A stretch of DNA of 57,881 nt from Candidatus Eiseniibacteriota bacterium (GTDB taxonomy: Bacteria; Eisenbacteria; RBG-16-71-46), in contig JANYBS010000129.1 of assembly GCA_025360715.1 (NCBI GenBank), positions 1-57,881 on the forward strand, in the 5' to 3' direction. The translations under genes were made by a program, and so were the position numbers. Below are positions 57,322-57,881 of this stretch, piece after piece. The stretch's first letter is position 1; the number at the start of each line of letters is the position of its first letter. The notes under the pieces were generated by a model. The model had not been told where the DNA came from. It was given only the letters and a program-made list of their open reading frames with translations, and ran no database searches.

Positions 57322-57764
57322 GGCCTGAGGATCTGCCAGCCTTCGCCGTACTTGGTCGTGATGTACCACATGGCGCCCTTGACCGGCGTCACCGTGGGCA
57401 GCAGCTCGGCATCCTTGACGCCGAGCAGGTCCATGGCGTGATGGCAGACATGGAAGACCACGCCGCGCTTGGTGAGGTCCTCGATCGCCTGCGCCTGCAA
57501 CGTCTGCGGGCGCGACGCGCTGACCGCGAACGTGGCCTTGCCGTACGTGATCACCTCGAGTTGGACATTCTCGGGGCCCAGGTCATCGAGCAGGTTGCCG
57601 ACGTGCTTGGTCATCGCCCACTGCCCGACCGTGTCGGCCTCGGTCCACTGCATGAGGATGCGATGCTTCTTGCCGGCGGCCGCATGCGGCGCCGAAGCGA
57701 AGCTGAGCGACGTGAGAAGACATGCGACGAACAGTGCTGCGACCAAAGGAAGGATGCGGCGCAT
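57318..57764 (-). CDS. Exported DsrE-like protein, first gene of the tsdA operon
   Basis: 148 residues; ATG 57764 is preferred (AAGGAG 9 bases upstream) and opens a signal peptide (1-24, ending SFA). The mature domain has the DsrE pattern HRILMQWTEADT, VQLEVITYGKA, and a cysteine in VVFHVCHHAMDLLG at the position where DsrE proteins carry their sulfur-relay Cys. The stop overlaps the tsdA start by 4 bases. The operon starts near the window edge, with a promoter expected between 57765 and 57881. Confidence 0.82.
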   Translation of the reverse strand: MRRILPLVAALFVACLLTSLSFASAPHAAAGKKHRILMQWTEADTVGQWAMTKHVGNLLDDLGPENVQLEVITYGKATFAVSASRPQTLQAQAIEDLTKRGVVFHVCHHAMDLLGVKDAELLPTVTPVKGAMWYITTKYGEGWQILRP

Positions 57765-57881
57765 ACAGAGGTCTCCTTCTGGGCCTGACGGACGCACATG
57801 AACATCAGCCTGGGGCGCCGATGCTCTGGGGATGTCAGGCTAGTAGCAGGCGTGAGCGCGCACAACGGATGAAATTCAGCC

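Overview
The window is GC-rich bacterial chromosome from a Gram-negative lineage with an outer membrane. Several large secreted proteins end in an 80-90 residue C-terminal domain of the FlgD-like / type IX sorting type, with short motifs such as VYDVTGRR followed by a GVY or GLY strand. There is also a PorV/PorQ-like barrel, several lipoproteins, an Ala-Pro-rich linker style and TGATG/ATGA-coupled operons. This combination suggests the FCB side of the tree, most likely candidate phylum Eisenbacteria (Eiseniibacteriota) or a close relative. That assignment is an inference from protein style; no rRNA or tRNA gene was recognised.

Region 1 (1-18.4 kb) is the most interesting part. A tightly coupled + strand operon (about 2751-14364) encodes a DOMON/CBM9-like secreted protein, a PorV/PorQ-like barrel, a porin-like barrel, a large barrel carrying an N-terminal glycogen/starch-binding E-set (CBM48/AMPK-beta type), a small CBM48 lipoprotein, a second lipoprotein, a lipoprotein with four tandem CBM48 modules, and a secreted GH13 alpha-amylase-family enzyme with two more CBM48 modules. 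An intrinsic terminator sits between the four-module lipoprotein and the amylase gene, and a second one closes the operon. A divergent gene encodes another large secreted multi-domain protein, and the shared promoter region holds a LacI-type palindrome. Convergent to the operon are a MalK/UgpC-type ABC ATPase, a secreted esterase with a CBM20-like domain, a DedA protein and a metallo-beta-lactamase-fold enzyme. Together these look like a surface starch/glycogen capture and degradation system without SusC/SusD.

Region 2 (18.5-29.1 kb) has a secreted DUF4114 protein, the sucA-sucB-lpd 2-oxoglutarate dehydrogenase operon (- strand) and a divergent cluster of minor pseudopilins (FimT/GspH-, PilV-, PilW- and PilX-like) with a small membrane protein.

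Region 3 (29.3-36.1 kb) is a lipid-modification locus built from two convergent arms. One arm is ketoacyl-ACP synthase, small membrane protein, DUF1295 protein and CFA-like methyltransferase. The other is an FAD amine-oxidase-like protein and a DUF1365-CFA synthase fusion.

Region 4 (36.3-42.9 kb) is an overlapping - strand operon of a transmembrane Ser/Thr kinase with TPRs, a GNAT-DinB fusion, a secreted metallo-beta-lactamase-fold protein and a polysaccharide deacetylase, next to a divergent DMT-family transporter.

Region 5 (42.9-57.9 kb) carries secreted proteins (a beta-propeller-like protein, a 1558-residue M43-type metalloprotease with PKD and LamG domains, and a repeat/FN3 protein) together with decayed DNA: an IS630-type element with three in-frame stops and perfect 18-bp ends, a sorting-domain pseudogene with in-frame amber codons, and a short remnant of a DsrE-like gene. 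The window ends with a three-gene operon of two exported DsrE-like proteins around a TsdA-type dihaem cytochrome c, probably for periplasmic thiosulfate/tetrathionate chemistry.
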